From assembly GCA_036172665.1 (NCBI GenBank), contig CM069871.1, forward strand, positions 682,001-746,000: 64,000 nt of DNA, in the 5' to 3' direction. This DNA comes from Prosopocoilus inquinatus. Lineage: Eukaryota; Arthropoda; Insecta; Coleoptera; Lucanidae. The position numbers were made by a program, and so were the translations under genes. The notes under the pieces are model-generated. The model was not told the origin of the DNA. It did not search any database and saw only the letters and a list, made by a program, of their open reading frames with translations. This document shows positions 25,346-37,000 of the stretch, piece after piece (positions within the stretch are counted from its first letter, which is position 1; every line of letters starts with the position of its first letter).

Positions 25346-26829
25346 CATGTATCACTTTGATTTCGATGGAACCGCTGGATTTTCAAAAAGAAAAGTATTA
25401 AAATCAAAATTATACAGAGCGAACAAGATTGGTTGTACGTCAGTGATTCATCGTCGATGAAAGATCACGTGACCTTCAAACATTATTGTCTACCTTTTAT
25501 ATGAACTTATCAGCAGATCTTAGTTCGATAACTCGCTTCTGATCTCGTTTTTCTTTTTTCTTCCAATCTTCACGTTGACACTTACTCATAGACATAATAA
25601 TCCAATCAATTAGGTCATTTGCTTAGAATTACGCGGAGGATTTCCTCATAATTCGCACGCCTTCACCTCCGAACAGGAATTAATAATCCCTGTCGAAACA
25701 CGTTTGTCATTATTATTAATCATGGGAAACGCAAGCCTGCCAATTTCATGCAATTACTTACACCATCTATCGCAGGTGCGACAAAAATCGTCACTGTGAG
25801 AGATTGCGAATCGAAAATCGCGCGTAATGAACTAATATAAATTTTGTCGAGGCGGTTAATGCACATGAATAAATGATTTCGAATGGAAATAAAAAACCAA
25901 AGAGCGACTTCGCAGGATATTGAAGAAAAAAAAAAAGTACGATACAGGGTTTCACCGAACTCGAGTCATTTATTAAAACTGCAGGAGAGGAAATTGTTTG
26001 GGGCAATTTCTCAGAATGTTTTAAACAGTACTTGTAATTATATAGGATTTTACAGAACATGAGGCTATTAATAAATCCGGAGAAGAGAAAATGACTGAAA
26101 TTAATTGAATTTTTAATGAAATCCAACCCAACGTGTACATCATATACTGCAAAGAGATATCTACTGCCATTCATCCTTTCATTTGTTTTTTAATATGATA
26201 TGTCTTTATTAATAAATGACTGAAGTACGCTATCATCTTGTATAAGATAGAGATTACGCGTTCTATGACTTGAAACTTCACGCTTCGAGTTTACTCACTT
26301 TAAAGGATGTATCACTTTATGATAAACAAGATCACTTATGATTTTTTTTTATTTTCAAATACATGAAACTGGTTTTAGATTTAGATTATGTGTACACAAT
26401 ACCGAGCTGTTACGAACTGGAATTTAAAATGCGATAAAATTAAGTCTCGTTTTAAAACGACTCAAAAAATATGCGCAACTTATTCACGCCGTTACTAAGA
26501 AGCGATAAAGAGAAAAAAAATACTGTTTAAAATAACGCAAAAATATGCGAAACAGATGCATCATCCATAGCTCATAACGCAAACAAATCGATCTTATTGG
26601 TTCGGATGCTAATTAAACAAATGATCGCGAAGAATTGTATGGAAAAAGCCGTTCTGCTAGTAACTTTATGATCACGTGTTTAGTAAAGTTATTCACTTTT
26701 TAAAATGATTCTTGAATTCAAAATTTTTATCTGAAATTCGTAATATTAATGATTATCTCTTTATTAAATAATTGTTCCGATTGGTAGTATTTATTTAAGT
26801 AAATAAAAATTCTACAGTCAAAAAATTGT
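25346..26829. other. unique-looking AT-rich sequence, no gene recognised
   Basis: No tandem structure seen. The longest frame (minus strand, ATG at 26,174 to 25,791, 127 codons) encodes a Phe/Ser-rich peptide without recognisable motifs, as expected by chance in AT-rich DNA. Nothing else supportable. Confidence 0.4.
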
Positions 26830-28763
26830 AACTCAGTTCAACTCAATCTAAGTCGATCCGACCCTAGAAAACTTAAAACTCAGTCTTGAGTAACTCAAAT
26901 TTGAAAACTTAAAAAAGTTCAGCTTAACCGAAGTCGACTCGACTCAAGAAAACTTAAAACTCAAAAAAGGTCTTGAGTAACTCAAATTTGAAAACTTGAA
27001 AAAGTTCAACTCAACCTAAGTCGACTCGACTCAAGAAAATTTAAAACTCCTAAAGGACTTGAAATTTGAAAACTTAAAAAATTCAGAACTTGAATTAAAA
27101 TATGTATTGGAATTGAGTCCGATCCCACGGAGGTCGACTTAACTAAACTCAACCTCTCTTGACCCTACCCAGAAAAAATTAGAACTAAAATTTAAAAAAG
27201 AAACTCTGTTTTAACCAAGTAAGGTAAATCCAAGCCAACTCAACTTAAATCAAAGAAAACTTTAAAAAACTCAAAAAATTAAAACTCAATTGGAATTAAG
27301 TCAAGTAACCAAACTCAATCCAATCCAAGCAAAAAATAGGATTTATAAAAAATTAAAAGTGAAACTCAAAAAATGAAAACTCAATTCGAATTAAGCCGAG
27401 TAACCAAACTCAACCCAATCCTCAAACAAAAACTCAATTTTAATTAAGTTGAGTAACTAAGCTCAACCCAATCCAAGCAAAAAATAGGATTATAAAAAAT
27501 TAAAAGTGAAACCGAAAATATTTAAACTCAATTTTAATTAAGTTAAGTAACTAAGCTGAAACCAATTCAAGCAAAAAATAGGATTTATAAAAAATTAAAA
27601 GTGAAACCGAAAAAATTTAAACTCAATTTTAATTAAGTTGAGTAACTAAGCTCAAGCCAATCCAAGCAAAAATTAGGATTTATAAAAAATTAAAAGTGAA
27701 ACCCAAAAAAATAAAACTCAATTTTAATTATTAAAGAAATTAAAACCAAAAATAATAAAAGTAAATTAAAATTCGCCCAGGTCGTCTCAAGATCAATCCA
27801 ATGCAACTCAATTCGACCCAGACAATAAATTAAAAATTAAAAAAAAAGAATCTGTAAATGCTATTAAAAATTGAATAAGTCAGTAAATTTAAGTTCAGGT
27901 CATGTCAAGGTCAACCCAAATTAGTCAACTCAAACTAATTGTTCAACGCAAGCGAAGAAACTAAGAAATTAAGAGCTAAGAAAAAATTAAAATCAATAAA
28001 AATTATGTAAAACTCTTATCAAAATCAATGCAGTTTTACTAAAGGCAACTTAACTCCTCGTCTCAAGTAAAAAATTGAAAATCAAAAATTAAAATTGACC
28101 GTTCAACTTGGATCAATTAAAACAATCTCCTTTTGGTCAACTGAAGCAAGCAAGAGAAATGTAAAAAAATAAGACAACACTCAAGAAAAATTAAATCAAA
28201 AAAAAACAATAACACCCAATTAAAATTACAACGAAGTCCAACCCAAAGGAACTCAAAATGATTAAAACCTAATTGAAATTAAGTTCTAGTCAACTCAATC
28301 TAACCTAAGCAAAACGTATGACTAAAATAAATAGGTATAAAAATTTCAATTAAAACAAAACGAAAAAAAAACTCAATTAAAATCGCGTCCAATTTATTTC
28401 AACGTTGCCGTGGGTTCAATCCAAATCTGACCTAACTCTCCCTAATCCAACAATAAATTTGAAAATTATTCATTTTAAAATTAAACCAAACCAAAGAATT
28501 AAACTAAAAAGAAAAGAAAAATAAAGAAAATTAAAAATCAAAGTCCAATCTATCTCAATGTAACTGAACTCAAAAAGTAGTTGCTCAATCCAAGCAGAAA
28601 TAAATTAAACTAAAAATTTGAAGCGAAACGAAAAAATAAAAATTCAATATTATTGTAGTTAATAAGATCAACCCAGCTCAATACAAGCAAGGATAATCAA
28701 ATTTAACCAAAAAAAAAACAAGAAAAATATGAAAATTTAAAAAATTCAAAAATTTTCACATTT
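26830..28763 (-). repeat. degenerate array of AACTCAACCCAATCC-type repeats
   Basis: A core repeat of about 95-100 bp is visible at about 27,280-27,730 (TTTTAATTAAGTTGAGTAAC then AATCCAAGCAAAAAATAGGA). Outside it similar phrases occur irregularly. The vocabulary resembles the 6.2-7.8 kb and 35.1-36.5 kb repeats. Non-coding. Confidence 0.6.
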
Positions 28764-28771
28764 GGCAACAC

Positions 28772-30903
28772 CAGTGGCGGCTCGTGATGATTTACTGCGG
28801 GTGGGCAACAGCTGCAAAAGGGAAAGCGGGTGCATTTTCCAAATACATTTATTTTTCGGGACCTGTAATTTTTGAACTACATTTAAACGGGGGGCGGGGA
28901 GGGGGGGATTTAAAGAGTTTTCTCGGCTTTCCAACGCGGCTTGCCAAAAAAAAAAAAAACAATCGACGAACGCGTTCTTGAGTTACAATAAAAATTTAAA
29001 AGCGACGCGCCTTTTATTCGTCCAATTAAATGAACGTCTCTCCCTCCCCTCGCGATCGTGCTTGTATTTTTTGAATTCAATTTAAGCGTGGGATTTACAG
29101 AGCTTTTTCTCAGTTTTCCAACGCCTTTCACCAAAAAACAATTGGCAAACGCGTCCTGAAGTTACAATCAAAATTCGAAAGCGCCGCGCCGCTTTTTTCA
29201 TTTGCTCAATTAACTGAACGTCTGTCTCTCCTCAGGCGAGAGCGCTTGTAATTTTTTTAATTAAATTTAAGAGCAGGATTTGCTGAGATTTTCTTCACCT
29301 TCTCAACACCTTTTACCAAAAGACAATCGACGAACGCGTTCTTGAGTTATAATCAAAATTCCAAAGCGACGCTTTTTTTCATTTGCTGAATTAAATGAAC
29401 GTCTCTCCCTTCCGTCGCGATCGCGCTTGTAACTTTTTAATTAAATTTAAGAGCAGGATTTGCTGAGATTTTCTTCACCTTCTCAGCGCCTTTTACCAAA
29501 AGACAATCGACGAACGCGTTCTTGAGTTATAATCAAAATTCTAAAGCGATGCGTTTTTTATTTGCTGCATTAAATGAGCGTCTCTCCCTCCCGCCGCGAT
29601 CGCACTTGTAATTTTTTAATTAAATTTAAGAGCAGGATTTGCTGAGATTTTCTTCACCTTCTCAGCGCCTTTTACCAAAAGACAATCGACGAACGCGTTC
29701 TTGAGTTATAATCAAAATTCCAAAGCGACGCATTTTTTCGTTTGCTGAATTAAATGAACGTCTCTCCCCTCCTTCGCAATCGCGCTTGTAACTTTTTAAT
29801 TAAATTTAAGAGCAGGATTTACTGAGATTTTCTTCACCTTCTCAACGCCTTTTACCAAAAGACAATCGACGAACGCGTTCTTGAGTTATAATCAAAATTC
29901 CAAAGCGACGCATTTTTTCGTTTGCTGAATTAAATGAACGTCTCTCCCCTCCTTCGCAATCGCGCTTGTAACTTTTTAATTAAATTTAAGAGCAGGATTT
30001 ACTGAGATTTTCTTCACCTTCTCAACGCCTTTTACCAAAAGACAATCGACGAACGCGTTCTTGAGTTATAATCAAAATTCCAAAGCGACGCATTTTTTCG
30101 TTTGCTGAATTAAATGAACGTCTCTCCCCTCCTTCGCAATCGCGCTTGTAACTTTTTAATTAAATTTAAGAGCAGGATTTACTGAGATTTTCTTCACCTT
30201 CTCAACGCCTTTTACCAAAAGACAATCGACGAACGCGTTCTTGAGTTATAATCAAAATTCCAAAGCGACGCATTTTTTCGTTTGCTGAATTAAATGAACG
30301 TCTCTCCCCTCCTTCGCAATCGCGCTTGTAACTTTTTAATTAAATTTAAGAGCAGGATTTACTGAGATTTTCTTCACCTTCTCAACGCCTTTTACCAAAA
30401 GACAATCGACGAACGCGTTCTTGAGTTATAAACAAAATTCCAAAGCGACGCATTTTTTCGTTTGCTGAATTAAATGAACGTCTCTCCCCTCCCTCACGAT
30501 CGCACTTGTAATTTTTGGTTTAAATTTAAGCGCGGGATTTACCGAGTTTTTTCTCAGCTTTCCAACGGCTTTTACAAAAAAAAAAAAAAAAAACAATCGA
30601 CGAACGCGTTCTTGAGTTACAATCAAAATTCGAAAGCGACGCATTTTTTCATTTGCTGAATTAAATGAACGTCTCTCCCTCCCCTCGAGGTCACGCTTGT
30701 AATTTTTTAATTCAATTTTAGCGGGGGATTTACAGAGATTTTTCTCAGCTCCTCAATGCTTTTCGCCAAAAAACAATCGACAACGACTGAAAAAGGAAAA
30801 GCGGGTGCATTCTACAAATTTGAATTTATTTTTATTGGTTGTCTCAACGAGGAATTGCCGGGACGTACAAGTTCAACTTGCCCACCCCGACGAGCCGCCA
30901 CTG
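28772..30903. mobile_element. hAT-like non-autonomous element, 2,132 bp, with internal tandem array
   Basis: The ends are inverted: CAGTGGCGGCTCG at 28,772 and CGAGCCGCCACTG ending at 30,903. Similarity continues inward (GGGTGGGCAA on the left, its complement TTGCCCACCCC on the right; GAAAGCGGGTGCATT near both ends). The element is flanked by the exact 8-bp direct repeat GGCAACAC (28,764-28,771 and 30,904-30,911). CAG termini and an 8-bp duplication are the hAT signature. The interior is a tandem array with no transposase frame. It ends 147 bp before the inscuteable start codon. Confidence 0.88.
28930..30780 (+). repeat. 180-bp tandem array inside the hAT-like element, about 10 copies
   Basis: The anchor GACGAACGCGTTCTTGAGTT falls at 180-bp intervals (29329, 29509, 29688, 29868, 30048, 30228, 30408), with diverged copies at both margins. 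Each unit holds AAATGAACGTCTCTCCC and ACCTTCTCAACGCCTTTTAC. Four successive units from about 29,761 to 30,480 are essentially identical, while outer units differ by 10% or more, the usual pattern of unequal crossing-over in the centre of an array. Confidence 0.92.
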
Positions 30904-30978
30904 GGCAACACTAGCTTCCGCGGGTTCAGCGCGCAAATCTAACGCTGATGATGTCCGCATCGCGGATGAAATACGTAT

Positions 30979-30983
30979 TCAGT
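30979..30983 (+). promoter_or_regulatory. candidate initiator (TCAGT) upstream of inscuteable
   Basis: TCAGT matches the arthropod initiator. It lies about 70 nt before the ATG at 31,051 and just downstream of the hAT-like element. A run of T ending in TTATAG at 31,048 could instead be a splice acceptor, in which case the true start site is further upstream. Confidence 0.2.
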
Positions 30984-31050
30984 GTGTTTAATCTTGAAAA
31001 ACGTCAATGAATTTGTAAGGAAGGTTTTTTTTTTTTGTTTTGTTATAGTC

Positions 31051-34000
31051 ATGGGTGAATTTCACCGTAGTCCCAGTAAAGTATGGTGGGCATCGGAGGA
31101 GAACACGAGTTGGAACCAGCGTTCGTCCTCGTCGAGTCCCGGCAGCCAGGATTCCGGTTTCTCGGACGCCGATGCGGAAACGTCCCCTACCAATGGGGCG
31201 CGAAACAAAAAGACACCAAAGAAAGAACAACAATCTCCCCAAAGACTGAATACGTTAAAAGATGAAGACCCGTCCCAGAAGCAGAACTTGTCCGTCAACG
31301 TCAAAGACAAGCCGACGCCGAAAAAGGTGGCGCCGCCGCGGAACGCCACGGAAATCCCGCCGGACGTTTACTACCTCCGGACTCCGGTGCGTCGCATAGA
31401 GATCCAGGTCAGATCCGAGCCCGTCGGCGACGACCGCCAAAAATTCATTAAGAATTGCCCGAAAGTCAGCAGGAATCTCTTCAGGAGCATACAAATGGAA
31501 TCCACGTGCGATTCGATGGAACGCGATCATCAGTATGCGGGAGGCGTCGATGACGCCGCTGAAGTACAAGGTGCGAGCATTGACAGTGAAGTCACATTCG
31601 GTGAAAACATCTCGTGGTCGTCCAGTGACACCTCCGAGCCTCCTCCGGAAGGCGGCAAAAGAGCAGCGCCCAGGAAAATCGCCCCCCGTCTAAACCGAAC
31701 AGCGCCGGCGGCTTTGCACTTCAGCGAAGCCTCTTTTTCGTCGCTGAGCCCCATCGAAAGTGATTCCGACAGTGAACTGGAATGCCTGTTCGCCGCCTCC
31801 TTAGAATCGCCGAAGCACACGTCCACGCCGAAAGTAGACAAGAAGGGGGAACACATTCAACTCGGACGACGACGACGAGCTATGAATTTATTACTCAAGT
31901 ATCAACAGCACGAAAGGTAAGTTTCTTCCAAAAAAAAAAAAAAAAATTAGGTTTAACTTAAACTAAACAAACGCAAATTCAATCTGACTCACACAATCAC
32001 AATCAGCCAAGCCAATGAAAGTTTCAAAGTATTAGTCAACATCAACACTGACGTGTAGGATACATTAATAACAACACACTTCGAAGTTCGAATACAATGG
32101 CGATTGATTTTTGAACGCGGGCGGCGCCGCCGATAACTAATTCGACATGAAGAAGAAGAAGAAGAAGAAGTAGAAAAAAAATCAATAAAGTCCATCGATA
32201 CTGACGGCTGAAAGAATTCATTGTTACCGACTGACTCATCATCAAATCAAATCAAATCAACGAAAGTGTATACGTATTATGATTATTTATTACGCTAAAA
32301 TTGCAACAATTTGCATTCTTCGCGCTGATCAATACCGATTTGTCACTAATCCAATTTAAATGATTGCGCACGTTATTCCTGGAAACGATGAGTGTGTTCG
32401 AATCAATAAAGAACGCCCAGGAAAAAAAAATATTTAAAGTAGAAAACGTAATCGAACTTACATTCTGGCAATCCCTCCCGTCTGTCAAACACAGCGTTCA
32501 ATTTTTAGAAGGAGAAAAAAAAATGCTGGGGCCTTGATGGTCGCTGACTTAAGTTATAACCGGAGAGCGGTCATTCTTAGGTTTTTTTTTTTTTTTTTTG
32601 ATAAAGGAACGCCCAGGAAAAAAATTATTTCAAAAAAGAATATGTAATCGAACTCGCAGTCTGGTAATCCCTCTCGTCTGTCAAACACAGTATTCAATTG
32701 TTCAAAAAAAAAAAATAATGCCGAGGCCTTGATGGTCACTGACTTAAGTTATAATCGGAGAGCGGTCATTCTTAGGTTTTTTTTGATAGCGGAACGCCCA
32801 GGAAAAAAATTGTTTAAAAAAGAAAATGTAATCGAACTCGCAGTCTGGGAATCCCTCTGGTCTGTCAAACACAGTATTCAATTGTCAAAAAAAAAAATGC
32901 CGAGGCCTTGATGGTCACTGACTTAAGTTATAACCGGAGAGCGGTCATTCTTAATTTTTTTTTTTTTTTTGATAAAGGAACGCCCAGGAAAAAAATTATT
33001 TCAAAAAAGAATATGTAATCGAACTCGCAGTCTGGTAATCTCTCTCGTCTGTCAAACACAGTATTCAATTGTTCAAAAAAAAAAATAATGCCGAGGCCTT
33101 GATGGTCACTGACTTAAGTTATAACCGGAGAGCGGTCATTCTTAATTTTTTTTTTTTTTTGATAAAGGAACGCCCAGGAAAAAAATTATTTCAAAAAAGA
33201 ATATGTAATCGAACTCGCAGTCTGGTAATCCCTCTCGTCTGTCAAACACAGTATTCAATTGTTCAAAAAAAAAAATAATGCCGAGGCCTTGATGGTCACT
33301 GACTTAAGTTATAATCGGAGAGCGGTCATTCTTAGGTTTTTTTTGATAGCGGAACGCCCAGGAAAAAATTGTTTAAAAAAGAAAATGTAATCGAACTCGC
33401 AGTCTGGGAATCCCTCTGGTCTGTCAAACACAGTATTCAATTGTCAAAAAAAAAAATGCCGAGGCCTTGATGGTCACTGACTTAAGTTATAACCGGAGAG
33501 CGGTCATTCTTAATTTTTTTTTTTTTTTGATAAAGGAACGCCCAGGAAAAAAATTATTTCAAAAAAGAATATGTAATCGAACTCGCAGTCTGGTAATCCC
33601 TCTCGTCTGTCGAACACAGTATTCAATTGTTCAAAAAAAAAAAAATAATGCCGAGGCCTTGATGGTCACTGACTTAAGTTATAATCGGAGAGCGGTCATT
33701 CGTAGGTTTTTTTTGATAGCGGAACGCCCAGGAAAAAAATTGTTTAAAAAAGAAAATGTAATCGAACTCGCAGTCTGGGAATCCCTCTGGTCTGTCAAAC
33801 ACAGTATTCAATTGTCAAAAAAAAAATGCCGAGGCCTTGATGGTCACTGACTTAAGTTATAATCGGAGAGCGGTCATTCTTAGGTTTTTCTGATAGCGGA
33901 ACGCCCAGGAAAAAAATTGTTTAAAAAAGAAAATGTAATCGAACTCGCAGTCTGGGAATCCCTCTGGTCTGTCAAACACAGTATTCAATTGTTAAAAAAA

Positions 34001-37000
34001 AATGCCGAGGCCTTGATGGTCACTGACTTAAGTTATAACCGGAGAGCGGTCATGCTTATTTTTTTTTTTTGATAGCGGAACGCCCAGGAAAAAAATTATT
34101 TCAAAAAAGAATATGTAATCGAACTCGCAGTCTGGTAATCCCTCTGGTCTGTCAAACACAGCATTCAATTGTTAAAAAAAAAAATGCCGAGGCCTTGATG
34201 GTCACTGACTGATGTTATAACCGAAGAGCGGTCAGTTTTAGGTTTCTTGATAGCGGAAATTCTAGACAGTTGGCTTTTAATTAAAAAAAGAAAAAAATTA
34301 CAAGATAACGAGTGTGAATAAATAAATGTCCGACGTCGAAGCAGGCGATAATTCCTCAACACCAAATTTAAAAAAAAAGTTGCAAAAAAATGTGAAAAAT
34401 GTTCAAGGTTTTCGCAAATAAAAACAAACTCGTGGGAAACAAAAGAGAACTGTGAAACGGAGTCAAGAAAATGTGAAAACTAATTCGATTAAAAGAAGAA
34501 AAATGCGAAAAACATGAAAGCAAAAACAAAAACGGATAGGAAAAAAAATAACTAAATGAAACGTATTTTTAGTTTTTTTTTTTTTTTTGGAAAAAGAAAA
34601 GAAGAATGGACGACCTTTTTGATCAAAAAATAAGTAAATAAGAAACTCTAATAACTCAAACTCAAAATTTTTTTCTAAAGTCAAACAAAAAAAAAAACAA
34701 AAATTGCCGATTTGGGATATCAAATAACAAACGAAAAAAATACAAATGGAAAAAACAAATTTAAAAAAAAAAACTAAAAAAAAATAACTAAATGAAAGGT
34801 TTTTTTTTGTTGGGAAAAAAGAAAAGAATGAACAAAAAATAAATAAATAAGAAACTCTAATAACCTCAAAATTTAAAAAAAGAAGGTGATTAAAAAAAAG
34901 TTGCAAACTTAAACTTAAGACCACGGCGGGCGAGCTCAATTGATTAATCATGTACGGCCAGTACAAAAAGCATTAAAAAAATGTTTTTGTAAAAAAGAAT
35001 TGACAAGTGACTCCCTCAAATTTAAAATTAGTGTGAAAATTACTGTACAGTTGAAAGCAAAAAAAAAAAAATAGTAGGCAAAAAACAAACAACGTCAATC
35101 CAGATCCAGTTCAACTAAACTCAAATAAAAAAAATTGAAAAATTAAAGTTATTAAAAATTAAATTCAATAAAAAATTAAATCCAAACCTTCTCAAGGTCA
35201 ACCGGAAACAAAAATTAAAGCGAAGCTATTTCTGCTTAACGAAATTAAGAAAAAATTGAAAACTCAAATTGGAAAACCAATTTTTTCTAAAGTCAAACAA
35301 AAAAAAACAAAAAATCGCCGATTTGTGATATCAAATCACAAATGAAAAAAAAATACAAATGGAAAAAACCAATTAAAAAAACCTGCAAAAAATCAGAAAC
35401 AAAAGAGAAATTAAAACAACATCAGCAAAATACAGGGCGTGAAGTGAACAAAAAAAAAACTAATATGGACAACTCCAAGTTGAACGAAAAACAAAAATTA
35501 AAGCAAACTGGAAAAAGTCAGTAATACGATTAAAACAAAAACAAAAAAAAAACGGAATACAATGCGCAAAACAAAAGAAAATCAAAACGGAGACACGAAA
35601 CAAATGAAAAACGATGAACTGCGACAACGACACGTGGCTCCCTCAAATTCAAAATTAGCGTCAGAATTACTGTACAGTTGAAACCAAAAAAAAAGTAGGC
35701 AAGAAACAAACAAAGTCAACTCAGATCCAGTTCAACTAAACTCAAATAAAAAAAATTGAAAAATCAAAGTTATTAAAAATTAAATTCAATAAAAATTAAA
35801 TCCAAACCATCTCAAGGTCAACCGGAAACAAAAATTAAAGCGAAGTTATTTCTGCTCAATGAAATTAAGAAAAAATTGAAGATTCAAATTGGAAAATGAA
35901 AATCAATTTTTTCTAAAGTCAAACAAAACAAAAACAAAAAATCGCCGATTTGGGATATACTTGTGAAGAGTAATATGGGGTGACTTCAGTTGACCTTGAG
36001 ATTTGTTGAGATTCATTTTTATTTGTTGCAATTTTTTATTTGGGTTGAATGGAATTAGGTTAAGTGCAGTTAGTTTGGGTCGACATTTTTTTTTTATTGT
36101 TTTTTGATTTTGATTTTTTGAATAGAACGGAGCGCAGTTGTTGGGTTGAGTTTGATTGACCTTGTCACCGGTCAAACTTCGCTTTAAAGGTTTTTAATTT
36201 TGTTCTTTTAATTTTTTGAATTTTAAATTTTTTACTTCAGTTAGGTCGGGTACAGTTGAGTTAGATTGACCTTGAGATTTGTTGGGCTCCATTTTCACAT
36301 TTTTTTTTTTTTTTAATTTTAACAGTCTTAATATTTCCTTTTCTTAAATTTTTATTTGGGTTGAATGGATTGAATGGACGTTAAAAATTGTAAAAAAATT
36401 TCTACTTCTAATTAAAAAAAAAATTATCTTAATTTTATTGTTTTTTTTTATTTTTAATTTATTGCTTGGGTTAAATTGAGTTGAGTTCAAATGTGCTGGA
36501 TCGAGTTTGGTTGACCTTGAGATTGTTTGAGCTGCGCTTTAGTTGTTTTTTAATTAACATGCCTTGCTTACGTTGCTTACCGCCTTCCACCGGCCCTGAT
36601 TTCTCTAAAATTTTTATTTTTGAAGTAATCTTTTTTTTTCCTCCGACTCGCTCAGCTGTATTGACTCTGATCAGGGTCTCAAGATGACGTGTCACGAAAT
36701 AAATTTAAGTTCTGTTTAAAATATTGGTGGAACCGGGCATCAGACATTTTTATGTTGTTTGCTTGTCAATCAATTTTGAAAATCGCGCGTAACTTTATAA
36801 GGAAGCATTTTTCGACACATGTTTATAGGAACTTTTTTTACATTTTTGTTCCGCACATCACGTTTGTAAAGTTTGGCCAAGTAATTCAAATACACCCTGT
36901 ATATTTAGTACTGGAATAAACAAATTGCCTAGTGACATTACGAACGTTTTCTTAATTCCCTGATTTTTCCGAGTTTTCCTAGTTAGTACGAACCTTGTCA

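Noticed and set aside
31015..31048. A 34-bp intron just before the insc ATG
   Set aside because: Sites GTAAGG and TTATAG exist, but 34 bp is shorter than any other intron here and probably too short to splice.
31055..31856. Antisense and alternative frames up to 108 codons over insc exon 1
   Set aside because: Shadows of the real coding exon, which joins in phase to recognised Inscuteable sequence.
32729..33850. Frames up to 127 codons in the intronic 190-bp array
   Set aside because: Periodic with the array and interrupted by run-length changes.
34463..34966. 167-codon minus-strand frame rich in Phe and Leu, resembling membrane segments
   Set aside because: It lies in A-rich intron DNA; the hydrophobicity is due to TTT codons, with no conserved motif.
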